NCBI GenBank assembly: GCA_041481445.1
Contig: JBGPBV010000003.1
Span: 38,743 to 102,742, forward strand
Length of the DNA stretch: 64,000 nt
Reading direction: 5' to 3'
From: AA29 sp041481445
GTDB lineage: Bacteria > Acidobacteriota > Vicinamibacteria > Fen-336
In this document: piece after piece, positions 42,380 to 51,609 of the stretch
Position numbering within the stretch: the first letter of the stretch is position 1
How the letters are laid out: each line of letters starts with the position of its first letter
The notes under the pieces: model-generated
Databases searched by the model: none
The model's input: only the letters and a program-made list of their open reading frames with translations
What the model was told of the DNA's origin: nothing
Made by a program: the position numbers and the translations under genes

Positions 42380-43045
42380 ATGTCACCGGAGAGACCACGC
42401 CGCGGCCGCAAGCCCCTCGTCCACGCCGGCGAGGAGCTGCGGTGCACCTGGCGCTTCGAGGAGGAGGCGCGGGCGGCGGGCTGGACGGCGGTGGCCGGCC
42501 TCGACGAGGTCGGCCGCGGCGCCCTGTGCGGCCCGGTGGTGGCGGGAGTGGTGATCCTCGGCGAGGGGTTCGACACCGACGGCATCGACGATTCCAAGCG
42601 GCTCACCGCGCGGCAGCGCGAGGCGCTGTCCGCGCGCATCCGGGACAAGGCGCGCGCCTTCTCGATCGGGGTGGCCGACCCGCGGGAGATCGACCGCCTC
42701 AACATCCTGCGCGCGACCTACGTGGCCATGCAGCGCGCCATCTCCGGCCTGGCCGTGGTCCCCGACCTCATCCTGGTGGACGCCCTGGAGGTGCCGGGGG
42801 TGGCCGTCCGGCAGAAGCCGATCGTGAAGGGCGACGCCCTCAGCGTCTCCATCGCCGCCGCGTCCGTGGTGGCGAAGGTGGAGCGCGACGCGATGATGCG
42901 GGACTACGACCTGCGCTATCCCGGCTACGGCCTCGGCCGCAACATGGGCTACGCCGCGGACGACCATCGGGACGCGCTACGCCGGCTCGGTCCCTCCGAG
43001 ATCCACCGGCGATCTTTCCACGGGACCCAGCGCTGGTTATTCTAG
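42380..43045 (+). CDS. rnhB: Ribonuclease HII
   Basis: A 221-residue RNase HII with an N-terminal extension of about 35 residues. Catalytic residues are in GLDEVGRG (D42, E43), DDSKRL, LILVDALEV and KVERDAMM. It cleaves ribonucleotides in DNA-RNA hybrids. The rplS-rnhB order is common, but here it is interrupted by the repeat. Confidence 0.97.
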   Translation: MSPERPRRGRKPLVHAGEELRCTWRFEEEARAAGWTAVAGLDEVGRGALCGPVVAGVVILGEGFDTDGIDDSKRLTARQREALSARIRDKARAFSIGVADPREIDRLNILRATYVAMQRAISGLAVVPDLILVDALEVPGVAVRQKPIVKGDALSVSIAAASVVAKVERDAMMRDYDLRYPGYGLGRNMGYAADDHRDALRRLGPSEIHRRSFHGTQRWLF

Positions 43046-43096
43046 ACGGGCGTGAGGGGCGGGCCGTCGGGGCGAAGGGACTGACCGAGGAGTAGG

Positions 43097-46000
43097 GTGG
43101 CCAAGATCAATCCGGTCAAAGTCAAACAGGACGCGGACAAGCTCGAGAAGGCGGGCAAGCTCCCGGAGGCGATCGCCCTCTACAAGCAGGTCATCGACGA
43201 CAACCCCCGCGACTGGAACATCGTCAACAAGGTCGGCGACCTCTACGCCAAGCTCAACAAGTTCAAGGACGCCGCCGAGTACTACGCGCGGGTGGCCGAC
43301 TTCTACGCCAAGGACGGCTTCCACCTCAAGGCCATCGCGATCTGGAAGAAGATCAACAAGCTCGACCCGACCACCCTCGACCCCTACGTGAACCTGGCCG
43401 AGCTCTACGCCAAGCAGGGCCTCATGATGGAGGCCAAGAGCCAGTACCAGTACGTCGTCGACGAGTACATCAAGCGCGGGAAGATGCGCGAGGCGGGCGA
43501 CGTCCTCAAGAAGATGGCGGACATCGACCCCGCCGACCTCAAGATCCGCAGCAAGCTGGCCGACCTCTACACCCGCGAGGGCAACTCCGGCCGCGCGGTG
43601 GAGGAGCACATCGCCATCGCGGAGGAGCTCACCAAGAAGGGCCACCTGGCCGAGGCCCTGCAGGTCCTCGAGAAGGGCCTCAAGCTCGATCCCAAGAGCG
43701 GCCGCCTGCGCCTGGAGCTGGGCCGGATCCACCTCGTCCAGAAGAACTACGACAAGGCCACCCACTACCTGGAGGAGGCGGTCGAGGGATCGCCCAACGA
43801 CGCGGACATCATGGGCCGGCTGGGCGAGGCCTACCTCGGCTCGCGGCGCATCGAGGAGGCGGAGGCGCTGTTCAAGCGCCTGCTGGAGGTCAATCCGACC
43901 GACGAGGACGCGCGCGTGCAGATGGCGCGCGTGTACGTCGGGCAATCCCAGTTCGACCGCGCCTACGATCAGCTGGAGCCGCTGATCGAGCGGCTGGTGC
44001 AGCGCCGGGACGGCGACCGGGCGGCCGCCCTCCTCCAGCAGATCGTCCAGAAGAACGCTTCGCACGTGAAGACGCTCAACCGCCTGGTGGAGATCTACCA
44101 GCAGTTCCAGAAGGAGTCGAGCCTGCTGGCGACGTATTCGCAGCTCACCGAGGCCTACGTCCAGCAGGGATCGTTCAGCGAGGCGGCCTCCGCCCTGGAG
44201 ATCCTCGTGCAGCGCGAGCCGCACAACGCGCAGCACAAGACCAAGCTCCAGTTCGTGAAGGGCAAGCTGGCGGGAGGGGCCGCCGCCGCGCCTCGTCCCG
44301 CGGCCGCCGCCCCCGAGCCGGAGGCGATGGAGGAGGAGTTCGACCTCTCCGCCGCCGACGAGGCCCCCGCTCCTGCCCCCGCTCCCCCGCCGCCCGCCGC
44401 CACGCGGGCGGCGGCGCCGGCCTTCGCCGCGCCCGCACGCCCGGCCGCTCCCGCGGCGCCGGCGCGCCCGGTCATCGAGGCCACCGGCCCCCTGAGCGAC
44501 GCGGACCGGGAGTTCATCGACGAGCACCTGGCGGAAGGGAAGGTCTTCCGCAAGTACGGCCTCATCGACAAGGCGGCCGACCAGTTCGACGCCGTGATCC
44601 AGCGCTTCCCGGACAACCTCGACGCGCGGATGGAGCTGCGCGAGGTCTACGCGGAGAAGGGCCAGCCGGCCAAGGCGGCCGAGCAGTGCCTGGCCCTGGC
44701 CGAGATCCACCGCCTGCAGGGGGATGCGGGGTCCGCGAAGAAGTTCGAAGACGAGGCCGAGCAGCACGTGCCCGGTTCGGCGCGTCCGGCGCGCGCGGCC
44801 GCTCCCGCGCCCGCCGCTCCCGCCGCGCGTGCGGCCGCCCCCGCGCCGCCGCCCGCCGCGGTGGTGGAGGAAGAAGAGTTCGCGATCGGGGAGGAGGAGG
44901 AGATCCCGTTCGGCGGCGAGGAAGAGGTCCCGGTCGCGCGCGCTCCGGCTCCTGCGCCTTCTGCGGCCGAGGAAGAGAGCCTGGACCTGGACCAGGAGCT
45001 CGCCGGCGGTCAGGACCTTCCTTCGCAGTTCATCGACGATGAGCCCGTGCCGCCGCCGGCCGCGGAGGAGGTCGAAGTCCCGCTCGGCTTCGACGACGCC
45101 ACCCTCGATGCCCCGATCGCGAGCGGGGAGACGGAGCCGCCGGCGGTCGAGGACGAGTTCCCCCTCGACGAAGCCCCTCCGCCCCCCCCGCCGCCGCCTC
45201 CTCCTCCCGCCCGCGCGGCGAAGCCGGCGGCAGTCGCGCGCCCGCCCGCTCCGCGCCCGACGCCCGCTCCGCCTCCGCCCGCGCCCGCGCCACGCCCGGC
45301 GGCGCCAGCGCCTCGCGCGCCCGCCCCCGCCGCGCGGCCGGCGCCGCCGGCTCGCTCCGCGCCGCCCGCTCCGGCGCCGCCGCCGCGTGCGGTGCCGCTG
45401 GCCGCGAAGGCGCCCGCGGCGCCGGCGGCGGGAGGGGTTCCCGCGGAGCTCGCGCGGATGCTCGAGGAAGTCGACTCCTACGTCTCGCTCGGCTTCGTGG
45501 ACGACGCCAAGGAGGCGCTGCGCGAGGTGAGCACGCGCTTCCCGAATCACCCCGCCCTGGCCAAGAAGATCGCGGAGCTGGGTCTGGACGAAGGGCCGGC
45601 CGAGGCGGAGGCGCCCGCCGAGGCCGTGGGCGGCCGGGACCTGGCCTCGGAGCTGGACCTGGGCTCGCCGGGGCTGGGAGGCGAGGATCCGCTGGGTGAT
45701 CTGGCCGGCGACGTGCCGCCCGTCGACATCGCGCCTCCGCCGCCACCCGAGCCCACGGACGACCTGTTCGGCGACGCGGGGGCAGGGATGGACGAGCCGG
45801 CCTTCGACGAGACCTCGGTCGGGGAGGATCTCCTCTCCACCGCGGCGGAGACCGCCGGGGGCGGCGAGGGGATCGACCTCGGATCGGAGCTGGGCGAGCT
45901 CTTCGGCGCCCAGTCCGCGGTGGAGGAGCCGGCGGCGCCCGCGGCCTCCACCGAGCTGGGCGACGCGGGCCTGGCCGACATCTTCAAGGAGTTCAAGAAG

Positions 46001-46399
46001 GGCGTCGACAAGCAGCTCGGCAAGGAGGACTACGACACCCGCTACAACCTCGGGATCGCCTACAAGGAGATGGGGCTGCTCGACGAGGCCATCGCGGAGT
46101 TCCAGCTCGCGGCCAAGGACGAGGCGCGCGTGCTGGAGTGCAGCAGCATGCTCGGGATCTGCTTCCTCGAGAAGGGCATGCCCAAGCTCGCCATCAAGTG
46201 GTTCGATCGCGGCCTCAAGGCCCCGGGGCGCACGGAGGAGGAGTACGCGGCCCTGCGCTACGACCTCGCCACCGCCCACGAGGCGGGCGGCGACGTGGAC
46301 AAGGCCCTCGCCCTCTTCACCGACCTCTACGGCCAGGATGCGAACTTCCGCGACGTGGCCAACAAGGTGCGTGAGCTGCGGGCCGCGGTCCGCGGATAG
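43097..46399 (+). CDS. Large TPR scaffold protein (1100 residues)
   Basis: A soluble protein starting with GTG at 43097. Residues 1-390 form about nine TPR units (for example YDKATHYLEEAVEGSPNDADIM). Two Pro/Ala-rich linkers (about 394-455 and 555-580) flank a short TPR block (about 468-555). A long acidic and polyproline region (about 585-785) includes ten Pro in a row near 695. Short conserved helices follow, then a C-terminal TPR block (about 960-1098). The acidic/Pro linkers suggest a flexible hub. Its targets are unknown; adjacency to the ribosomal/SRP operon may be accidental. Confidence 0.85.
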   Translation: MAKINPVKVKQDADKLEKAGKLPEAIALYKQVIDDNPRDWNIVNKVGDLYAKLNKFKDAAEYYARVADFYAKDGFHLKAIAIWKKINKLDPTTLDPYVNLAELYAKQGLMMEAKSQYQYVVDEYIKRGKMREAGDVLKKMADIDPADLKIRSKLADLYTREGNSGRAVEEHIAIAEELTKKGHLAEALQVLEKGLKLDPKSGRLRLELGRIHLVQKNYDKATHYLEEAVEGSPNDADIMGRLGEAYLGSRRIEEAEALFKRLLEVNPTDEDARVQMARVYVGQSQFDRAYDQLEPLIERLVQRRDGDRAAALLQQIVQKNASHVKTLNRLVEIYQQFQKESSLLATYSQLTEAYVQQGSFSEAASALEILVQREPHNAQHKTKLQFVKGKLAGGAAAAPRPAAAAPEPEAMEEEFDLSAADEAPAPAPAPPPPAATRAAAPAFAAPARPAAPAAPARPVIEATGPLSDADREFIDEHLAEGKVFRKYGLIDKAADQFDAVIQRFPDNLDARMELREVYAEKGQPAKAAEQCLALAEIHRLQGDAGSAKKFEDEAEQHVPGSARPARAAAPAPAAPAARAAAPAPPPAAVVEEEEFAIGEEEEIPFGGEEEVPVARAPAPAPSAAEEESLDLDQELAGGQDLPSQFIDDEPVPPPAAEEVEVPLGFDDATLDAPIASGETEPPAVEDEFPLDEAPPPPPPPPPPPARAAKPAAVARPPAPRPTPAPPPPAPAPRPAAPAPRAPAPAARPAPPARSAPPAPAPPPRAVPLAAKAPAAPAAGGVPAELARMLEEVDSYVSLGFVDDAKEALREVSTRFPNHPALAKKIAELGLDEGPAEAEAPAEAVGGRDLASELDLGSPGLGGEDPLGDLAGDVPPVDIAPPPPPEPTDDLFGDAGAGMDEPAFDETSVGEDLLSTAAETAGGGEGIDLGSELGELFGAQSAVEEPAAPAASTELGDAGLADIFKEFKKGVDKQLGKEDYDTRYNLGIAYKEMGLLDEAIAEFQLAAKDEARVLECSSMLGICFLEKGMPKLAIKWFDRGLKAPGRTEEEYAALRYDLATAHEAGGDVDKALALFTDLYGQDANFRDVANKVRELRAAVRG

Positions 46400-46432
46400 T
46401 GGACGCCCGGCACCGCCGGTGACGGCTCGGGG

Positions 46433-46678
46433 ATGAGCGAATTCCTCACCGTCGCCCTGTCCGTGACCAGCTCCCTGCTCGTCGGGGTCATCCTGGCCCT
46501 GGCCCCGTGGACGGCCCTCTGGGACTCGAACTACCTGCTTCAGCCGTATCCCTCCCTGCGCCTGCTCGTCCTGAGCCCGTTCGCGCGAGGGACGGTGACC
46601 GGCCTCGGCCTCGTGAACATCGCGATGGCGGTGTACGAGGCCTACCTCCACCTCGCCACGCGTGCCCCCCGCCGCTGA
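46433..46678 (+). CDS. Small two-helix membrane protein
   Basis: An 81-residue protein with two hydrophobic helices (about residues 5-27 and 53-73) separated by a loop WDSNYLLQPYPSLRLLVL, and a basic C-terminus. No family recognised. Similar small proteins upstream of thiE-like genes may share its loop pattern, but this is not established. It overlaps the next gene by 17 bases. Confidence 0.72.
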   Translation: MSEFLTVALSVTSSLLVGVILALAPWTALWDSNYLLQPYPSLRLLVLSPFARGTVTGLGLVNIAMAVYEAYLHLATRAPRR

Positions 46679-47309
46679 GGGCCGGGCGGACACGTTCGTG
46701 CTGACGATGGTGACGGACCGCCGCCGTCTGGGGGGCGAGGCGCGCGTGGTGGAGCGCGCGGCCCAGGCCGCACGCGCGGGGCTCGACCTGATCCAGGTGC
46801 GCGAAAAGGACCTCTCCGACCACGCGCTGGCCGCCCTCGTCACCGCGGTGCGGGCGGCGGTGTCGGGCACCCCCGCGCGCGTGCTCGTCAACGGACGCGC
46901 GGACGTGGCCGTGGCCGCGGAGGCGGACGGGGTCCAGCTGCCCGAGGAGGGCCTGCCCGTGGCCGAGGTCCGGCGCGCGTTCCCCTCGCTCACCCTGGGC
47001 GCCTCCTGCCATTCCCTCGAAGCGGCCCGGCGGGCCGCCGGCGAGGGGGCGGACTTCATCCTCCTCGGGCCCGTCTTCGCCAGCCCGGGGAAGGAGGACC
47101 GCGTGCTCGGCCTGGACGTGCTCGCCGCCGCCTGCGCCTCCGCCGGCGTGCCCGTTCACGCCATCGGCGGGGTCACGCCCGAGCGCGTGGGCGCCCTGCG
47201 GGCGGCGGGCGCGCGCGGAGGGGCGGCCATCCGGCCGTTCCTGGAGGGGCCCCCCGATGCGATCATTCGGGCCTTCCGGGCCGCCGGCGGCGGCCGGGAG
47301 GAGCCATGA
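46662..47309 (+). CDS. thiE: Thiamine phosphate synthase family protein
   Basis: A 215-residue TIM-barrel of the ThiE/TenI family. It has TDRRRLGG, LIQVREKDLSDHAL, RVLVNGRADVAVAAEADGVQLPE, LGASCHSLEAARRAAGEGAD and VPVHAIGGVTPERV. ThiE couples the pyrimidine and thiazole halves of thiamine. Its GPVFASPGKEDRVLGLD loop is close to ThiE, but TenI-like aminohydrolases share much of this. The GTG at 46662 overlaps the membrane-protein gene; it overlaps the channel gene by ATGA. Confidence 0.85.
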   Translation: MPPAAEGRADTFVLTMVTDRRRLGGEARVVERAAQAARAGLDLIQVREKDLSDHALAALVTAVRAAVSGTPARVLVNGRADVAVAAEADGVQLPEEGLPVAEVRRAFPSLTLGASCHSLEAARRAAGEGADFILLGPVFASPGKEDRVLGLDVLAAACASAGVPVHAIGGVTPERVGALRAAGARGGAAIRPFLEGPPDAIIRAFRAAGGGREEP

Positions 47310-48769
47310 CCCTGCGCCCGATCGACGCGCTCGTCGTCGTCCCGGTCGCCTTGCTGGGCCTGATCGGCCTGGCCCGGCTGGCCCGCGCCCGCCCGTCGCT
47401 GCGGCCGCTGGTCGGCCCCTTCTCGCTGTGTGCGCTGGTGGCCGTCCTCGTGGTCTTCACGGGACCGCCGTCTCCCTGGGTCGGCCTGATCTACCTGCTT
47501 CCCCTGCTCGTCCTCCTGGTGCGCGGGACCTCGCTCGCGCTCCAGTGGGTGTTCTACCAGCGCCAGGGCACGGCGGCGCCGTCGCTGCTCGACAGCGTGA
47601 TCTCCGTCCTGCTCTACGGGATCGGGGCGGCCGCCATCGTCCACCAGTGGTTCGGTCTGGAGCTGACACCGTTCCTGGCCACCTCGGCCGTGGTGGGGGC
47701 GGTGGTCGGCCTCGCCCTGCAGGACACGCTCGGCAACCTGTTCGCGGGGATCGCCCTCCATTCGGAGGCGCCCGTCCACGTCGGCGACTGGGTGAGGGTG
47801 GGGGACCGCGACGGGCGGGTGGACCAGGTCTCCTGGCGGGCCATGCGCCTGGTGACGATGGACGGCGACACCCTCACCGTGCCCAACAACGAGGTCGCCC
47901 GGAATCCCGTGCTCAACTACAGCGCGCCCCGGGTCCCCCACTCGAGGGTGATCGTTGTCGGAGTCAACTATCACACACCCCCCAACCGCGTGATCAGCGT
48001 CCTGCAGAAGGTGCTCGAGCAGGTGGAGGGCCTGCCCGACGAGCCCGCCCCGCGGGTGAGGATCAGCGGGTTCCAGGACTCCGCCATCAGCTACGAGATC
48101 CGCTATCCCTTCAACGGCTACGAGGACTACCGGCGCATCGAGGGGGAGATCTTCCGCCTCGTCTGGTACCACTTCCGCCGCCTGGGGATCCAGATCCCCT
48201 TCCCCGTGCGCGACGTGTTCGTGCACCAGGCCCTGCCGGAATCGGAGGTGCAGGAGACGCCGGCCCAGCGCCTGGAGCGCGCCCTGCGCACGGTGGACCT
48301 GTTCCGGCCCCTTTCCGACGAGGAGCTCGGACGCGTGATCGCGCGCACGCGGCCCCTGCACTACTCGGCGGGGGAGCGCATCATCGAGGAGGGGCGGACG
48401 GGCGACAGCTTCTTCATCATCGACCAGGGGCACGTGCGCGTCTGGAAGCGGATGGGGGGGGCGCCTCGCGAGATCGCGCGCCTGGTCGAAGGCCAGTTCT
48501 TCGGGGAGATGGCCCTGCTCACGGGCGAGCGGCGGTCGGCCACCATCGAGGCCGTCACCGACGTCGACCTGTTCATGATCGACAAGGCCGCCTTCCAGGA
48601 CATCCTGGCCTCCAACCCCACCATCGCGGTCGACATCTCCACGCTGCTCTCCGAGCGGCGGGAGGCCCTGAGCCACGCCGCTGACGACCTGACGACGCCG
48701 GTGACGGTGCCCCCCGGCCAGCTCAAGCACGACATCCTGGGCCGCATCCGCGCCTACTTCGGCATCTAG
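47306..48769 (+). CDS. MscS-type channel with cyclic-nucleotide-binding domain
   Basis: A 487-residue bCNG-type channel. Four or five membrane helices (about residues 7-150) end in the MscS pore helix (TSAVVGAVVGLALQDTLGNLF). A beta domain (about 160-230; VHVGDWVRVGDRDGRV) and alpha/beta domain (about 230-310) follow. The C-terminal cNMP domain (about 330-450) has cassette FGEMALLTGERRSAT (399-413) with the ligand Arg present at 410. Such channels are proposed to be gated by cAMP rather than tension. A class III cyclase lies at 29293. Confidence 0.92.
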   Translation: MTLRPIDALVVVPVALLGLIGLARLARARPSLRPLVGPFSLCALVAVLVVFTGPPSPWVGLIYLLPLLVLLVRGTSLALQWVFYQRQGTAAPSLLDSVISVLLYGIGAAAIVHQWFGLELTPFLATSAVVGAVVGLALQDTLGNLFAGIALHSEAPVHVGDWVRVGDRDGRVDQVSWRAMRLVTMDGDTLTVPNNEVARNPVLNYSAPRVPHSRVIVVGVNYHTPPNRVISVLQKVLEQVEGLPDEPAPRVRISGFQDSAISYEIRYPFNGYEDYRRIEGEIFRLVWYHFRRLGIQIPFPVRDVFVHQALPESEVQETPAQRLERALRTVDLFRPLSDEELGRVIARTRPLHYSAGERIIEEGRTGDSFFIIDQGHVRVWKRMGGAPREIARLVEGQFFGEMALLTGERRSATIEAVTDVDLFMIDKAAFQDILASNPTIAVDISTLLSERREALSHAADDLTTPVTVPPGQLKHDILGRIRAYFGI

Positions 48770-48774
48770 GGGGC

Positions 48775-49521
48775 GTGATCCCTCCGCAAGGACGGGAAGG
48801 CGAAGTGGACCGCGCGTGGGCCGACCTCATGCGCGCGGGGGAGTCGCGGGACGCGATGGCCGAGGCCCTCGGACGCCACGGCGGCGACCGGCCCCTCCTG
48901 GTGTCGCTCCTGCGGCGCGCGGCCCCGCTGGCCTTCCTGGAGCTGATCGTGGCCACTCGGCCCTGGTCGGAGGACCAGCGGCTGCTGGCGGCGGTGGTGC
49001 TCAGCCCGCGCTGCCCGCGGCCGCTCGGCTTGCGCCTGGTCGGCACCCTGCTCTGGCGCGACCTCGCGGACGTGGCCGCGGGCCCCCAGGTCGCGGTGGC
49101 GGTGCGCATCCGGGCCGAGGGCCTCCTCAAGGACCAGCTCATGGAGCTGCGGCTGGGCGAGAAGATCACCCTGGCCAAGATCGCGACGCCGCCGGTGCTG
49201 CTGCCCTTGCTCCTCGACCCCGACCCCAAGGTGGTGGCCGCCGGCCTCATCAACCGCCGCCTGCGCGAGGAGGACCTGCTCACGCTCGTGCGCGCGGACC
49301 TGCCCAGCGTCCCCCTCCTCGAAGGCATCGTGGCCTCGTCGCGCTGGAGCGACCGCTACGCGCTGCGCCTGGCCATCGCGCTCCATCCAAGGGCGCCGCG
49401 CGCCCTCGCCCTCGGCCAGCTCAGCGCCCTCACCGCGAAGGACCTGGCCCGCGTGGCGGAGGCTCCGGGAGTGAGCCCGCTCGTCCAGGCGGCGGCGGCC
49501 CGGGTCGCGGCCACGCGCTGA
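48775..49521 (+). CDS. HEAT-like repeat protein 1
   Basis: A 248-residue soluble all-helical protein from GTG at 48775. Its repeats contain the pattern ATPPVLLPLLLDPDPKVVAAGLINRRL, resembling HEAT or leucine-rich variant repeats. It is related in style to the product at 50530. It probably binds other proteins. It starts five bases after the channel gene. Confidence 0.7.
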   Translation: MIPPQGREGEVDRAWADLMRAGESRDAMAEALGRHGGDRPLLVSLLRRAAPLAFLELIVATRPWSEDQRLLAAVVLSPRCPRPLGLRLVGTLLWRDLADVAAGPQVAVAVRIRAEGLLKDQLMELRLGEKITLAKIATPPVLLPLLLDPDPKVVAAGLINRRLREEDLLTLVRADLPSVPLLEGIVASSRWSDRYALRLAIALHPRAPRALALGQLSALTAKDLARVAEAPGVSPLVQAAAARVAATR

Positions 49522-49591
49522 CCCGCCGTTTCAACTACAATCGGGCCTCCGAGGACTCCATTGCTGGACCGCCGGACATCGACCTCCCCTC

Positions 49592-50530
49592 ATGGCCTCC
49601 TTTGGTGAGAACCTCCGCCGCGAACGCGAGCTCCGTGGGGTCGACTTGCGCGAGGTGGCGGACGCCACCAAGATCAGCATCCGCTTCCTCCAGGCCCTCG
49701 AGCAGGACCGCGTGGACATCCTGCCCGGCGGGATCTTCCCGAAGGCGTTCGTCCGCCAGTACGCGCGCCACCTGGGGCTCGACGCCGATCGGCTGGTGGC
49801 CGAGTTCGTCTACGCGCACGGCGGGGATCCGGTGCCGCCGCGCGGCACGCGGTCGCCGGTGCGGGTGGACGAGGGTGGCCTCCCGCGAGGCGTCGTCTTC
49901 CTCGCGGTGATGCTGGGGTTGCTGGGCCTCGTCGGGTGGAAGCTCCGCGGCCAGGCCATCCGCGTGACCAACCCCGCGCCCCCCTCCATCGCGGCCCCCC
50001 CCGCCACCACGTTCGCCCACGATCGCGTGTATCCTGCGCCCTCGGGGGCGAGCGACGCTCCCGCCAACCCGGGGGGCCTCGTCCTCACCCTGGCCGCGCG
50101 CCGCAACAGCTGGGTGGAGGCGAAGGTGGACGGGACGACCGTGCTGAACCGGGTGCTGAAGGACGGGGAATTGCAGCGGCTGGAGGCCCGGCAGGAAGTC
50201 GTGCTCTCCGTGGGCAACGCGGCCGGGGTGGCGGTCACGCTCAATGGCCGTCCCCTGGCGCCGCTCGGACAGGACGGGGAAGTGAAGAGGAACATCGTGA
50301 TCAACGCCCAGACCGCGCCCGCCCTCCTCGCGGGCAGCGCCACCGCGCCCTCCGCGGTGCCGGCGGCCCCGCCCTCGCCCCGGGCGGTGGTCGCCCGCTC
50401 GCCGTCGCCGCCGCCGGCCCCCTCGCCCTCTCCCAGCGTCCTCTTGATCGCTCCCCGGCCCAGCGTGGGTCTGGGCTCCCCCGGCCTCCTGCCGCCGGCC
50501 AGCCCGCCCTCGCCGTCGCCGCGGCCCTGA
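49592..50530 (+). CDS. RodZ-like HTH membrane protein
   Basis: A 312-residue protein. It has an N-terminal Xre-type helix-turn-helix (about residues 3-75; LRRERELRGVDLREVADATKIS, then GGIFPKAFVRQYAR), a membrane helix (about 99-117), a DUF4115 beta domain (about 160-235) and a Pro/Ser-rich tail. This is the RodZ layout; in rods RodZ links MreB to the cell-wall machinery. No mreB is in the window. The tail is unusually long and proline-rich. It overlaps the next gene by TGATG. Confidence 0.85.
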   Translation: MASFGENLRRERELRGVDLREVADATKISIRFLQALEQDRVDILPGGIFPKAFVRQYARHLGLDADRLVAEFVYAHGGDPVPPRGTRSPVRVDEGGLPRGVVFLAVMLGLLGLVGWKLRGQAIRVTNPAPPSIAAPPATTFAHDRVYPAPSGASDAPANPGGLVLTLAARRNSWVEAKVDGTTVLNRVLKDGELQRLEARQEVVLSVGNAAGVAVTLNGRPLAPLGQDGEVKRNIVINAQTAPALLAGSATAPSAVPAAPPSPRAVVARSPSPPPAPSPSPSVLLIAPRPSVGLGSPGLLPPASPPSPSPRP

Positions 50531-51606
50531 TGTCGGAACGGGCCGCGAACCCGCTCGTCGAGCAGTTCCGCAAGGGCGGGGTGCCCCGCGAGCTGCGGCT
50601 CATGGCCGCGCAGGGCGCGCTGCCCCTCAAGCCCGCCGACCTCGTCGACCTCCTGCACCACCTCCTCGCCGATCCCGACGAGCCGGTGCGCCAGGCGGCG
50701 GCGGGCACGCTGGGCGGCTTCGCCGCCGACGAGCTGCTGCCGATCCTCAAGGACAAGGAGTCGCCGCCGGCGGTGCTGGCCTGGGCGGTGGCCCATCGCG
50801 AGGAGCGCCCGCTGCGCGAGGTCGTGCTCCAGAACCCCTCCCTCCCCGACGAGGCGGTGGAGGCCCTGGCCGCGACCCTGCCCGAGCACCTCGCCGAGCT
50901 CGTGGTCATCAACCAGGTGCGGCTCCTGCGCCGGACCTCGCTGCTCGAGGCGCTGGAGTCGAACCAGGGCCTGAGCAACGACCAGCGCCGCCGCCTGCGC
51001 GAGCTGCGCGAGACCTTCCGCATCGGCGAGCAGCCCGCCCCGCCGCCGCCTGCCCCCGAGCCGCCTCCGCCCCCGGAGCCGGTGGAGGTGGTCCCGGAGG
51101 AAGAGCCCATCGCCCTGACCGAGGAGGAGGCGGTCGCGCGCCTGCTCACCGACGAGGAGAAGCAGGACCAGGAGAAGATCAGCGTCGTGCAGGAGATCTA
51201 CCGGATGGACACCGCGAAGAAAGTCCTGCGCGCGCTCAAGGGCTCCAGCGCCGACCGCGCGATCCTCATCCGCGACCCCAACCGCATCGTGGCCGGCGCC
51301 GTGCTCGGCAGCCCGCGCCTGACCGAGGTCGAGATCGAGCGCTTCGCGGGCATGAAGAACGTCTCGGACGAGGTCCTGCGCAACATCGCCTCGAACAAGG
51401 ACTGGACCAAACGCTACGGCGTCATCTCGAACCTCGTGCGCAATCCCCGGACCCCGGTCGGGTTGGCCATCAACTTCGTGCCGCGCCTCAACCCGCGCGA
51501 CATGAAATCGATCTCGTTCGACAAGAACGTGTCCGAGGTGATCCGCAAGCAGGCGCAGAAGTTCGTCCGCCAGGTGGGCACGCCCGGCGGGGAAGGCAAG
51601 CACTAG
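50530..51606 (+). CDS. HEAT-like repeat protein 2
   Basis: A 358-residue soluble protein. The N-terminal part (about residues 5-165) and C-terminal part (about 215-350) are helical repeats (for example AGAVLGSPRLTEVEIERFAG, NVSDEVLRNIASNKDWT), separated by a Pro/Glu-rich linker (about 170-195). The C-terminal pattern resembles LRV or DUF2336-type repeats. It is coupled to the RodZ-like gene and precedes the J-domain gene by three bases. Confidence 0.75.
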   Translation: MSERAANPLVEQFRKGGVPRELRLMAAQGALPLKPADLVDLLHHLLADPDEPVRQAAAGTLGGFAADELLPILKDKESPPAVLAWAVAHREERPLREVVLQNPSLPDEAVEALAATLPEHLAELVVINQVRLLRRTSLLEALESNQGLSNDQRRRLRELRETFRIGEQPAPPPPAPEPPPPPEPVEVVPEEEPIALTEEEAVARLLTDEEKQDQEKISVVQEIYRMDTAKKVLRALKGSSADRAILIRDPNRIVAGAVLGSPRLTEVEIERFAGMKNVSDEVLRNIASNKDWTKRYGVISNLVRNPRTPVGLAINFVPRLNPRDMKSISFDKNVSEVIRKQAQKFVRQVGTPGGEGKH

Positions 51607-51609
51607 CCG

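Noticed and set aside
45180..45440. Possible tandem repeat in the TPR scaffold gene
   Set aside because: The repetition is Pro/Ala codon bias in a linker, without a fixed repeat unit.
43037..47059. 1340-codon open frame antisense to the TPR scaffold gene
   Set aside because: Leu/Arg/Gly-rich shadow of a gene with strong TPR motifs.
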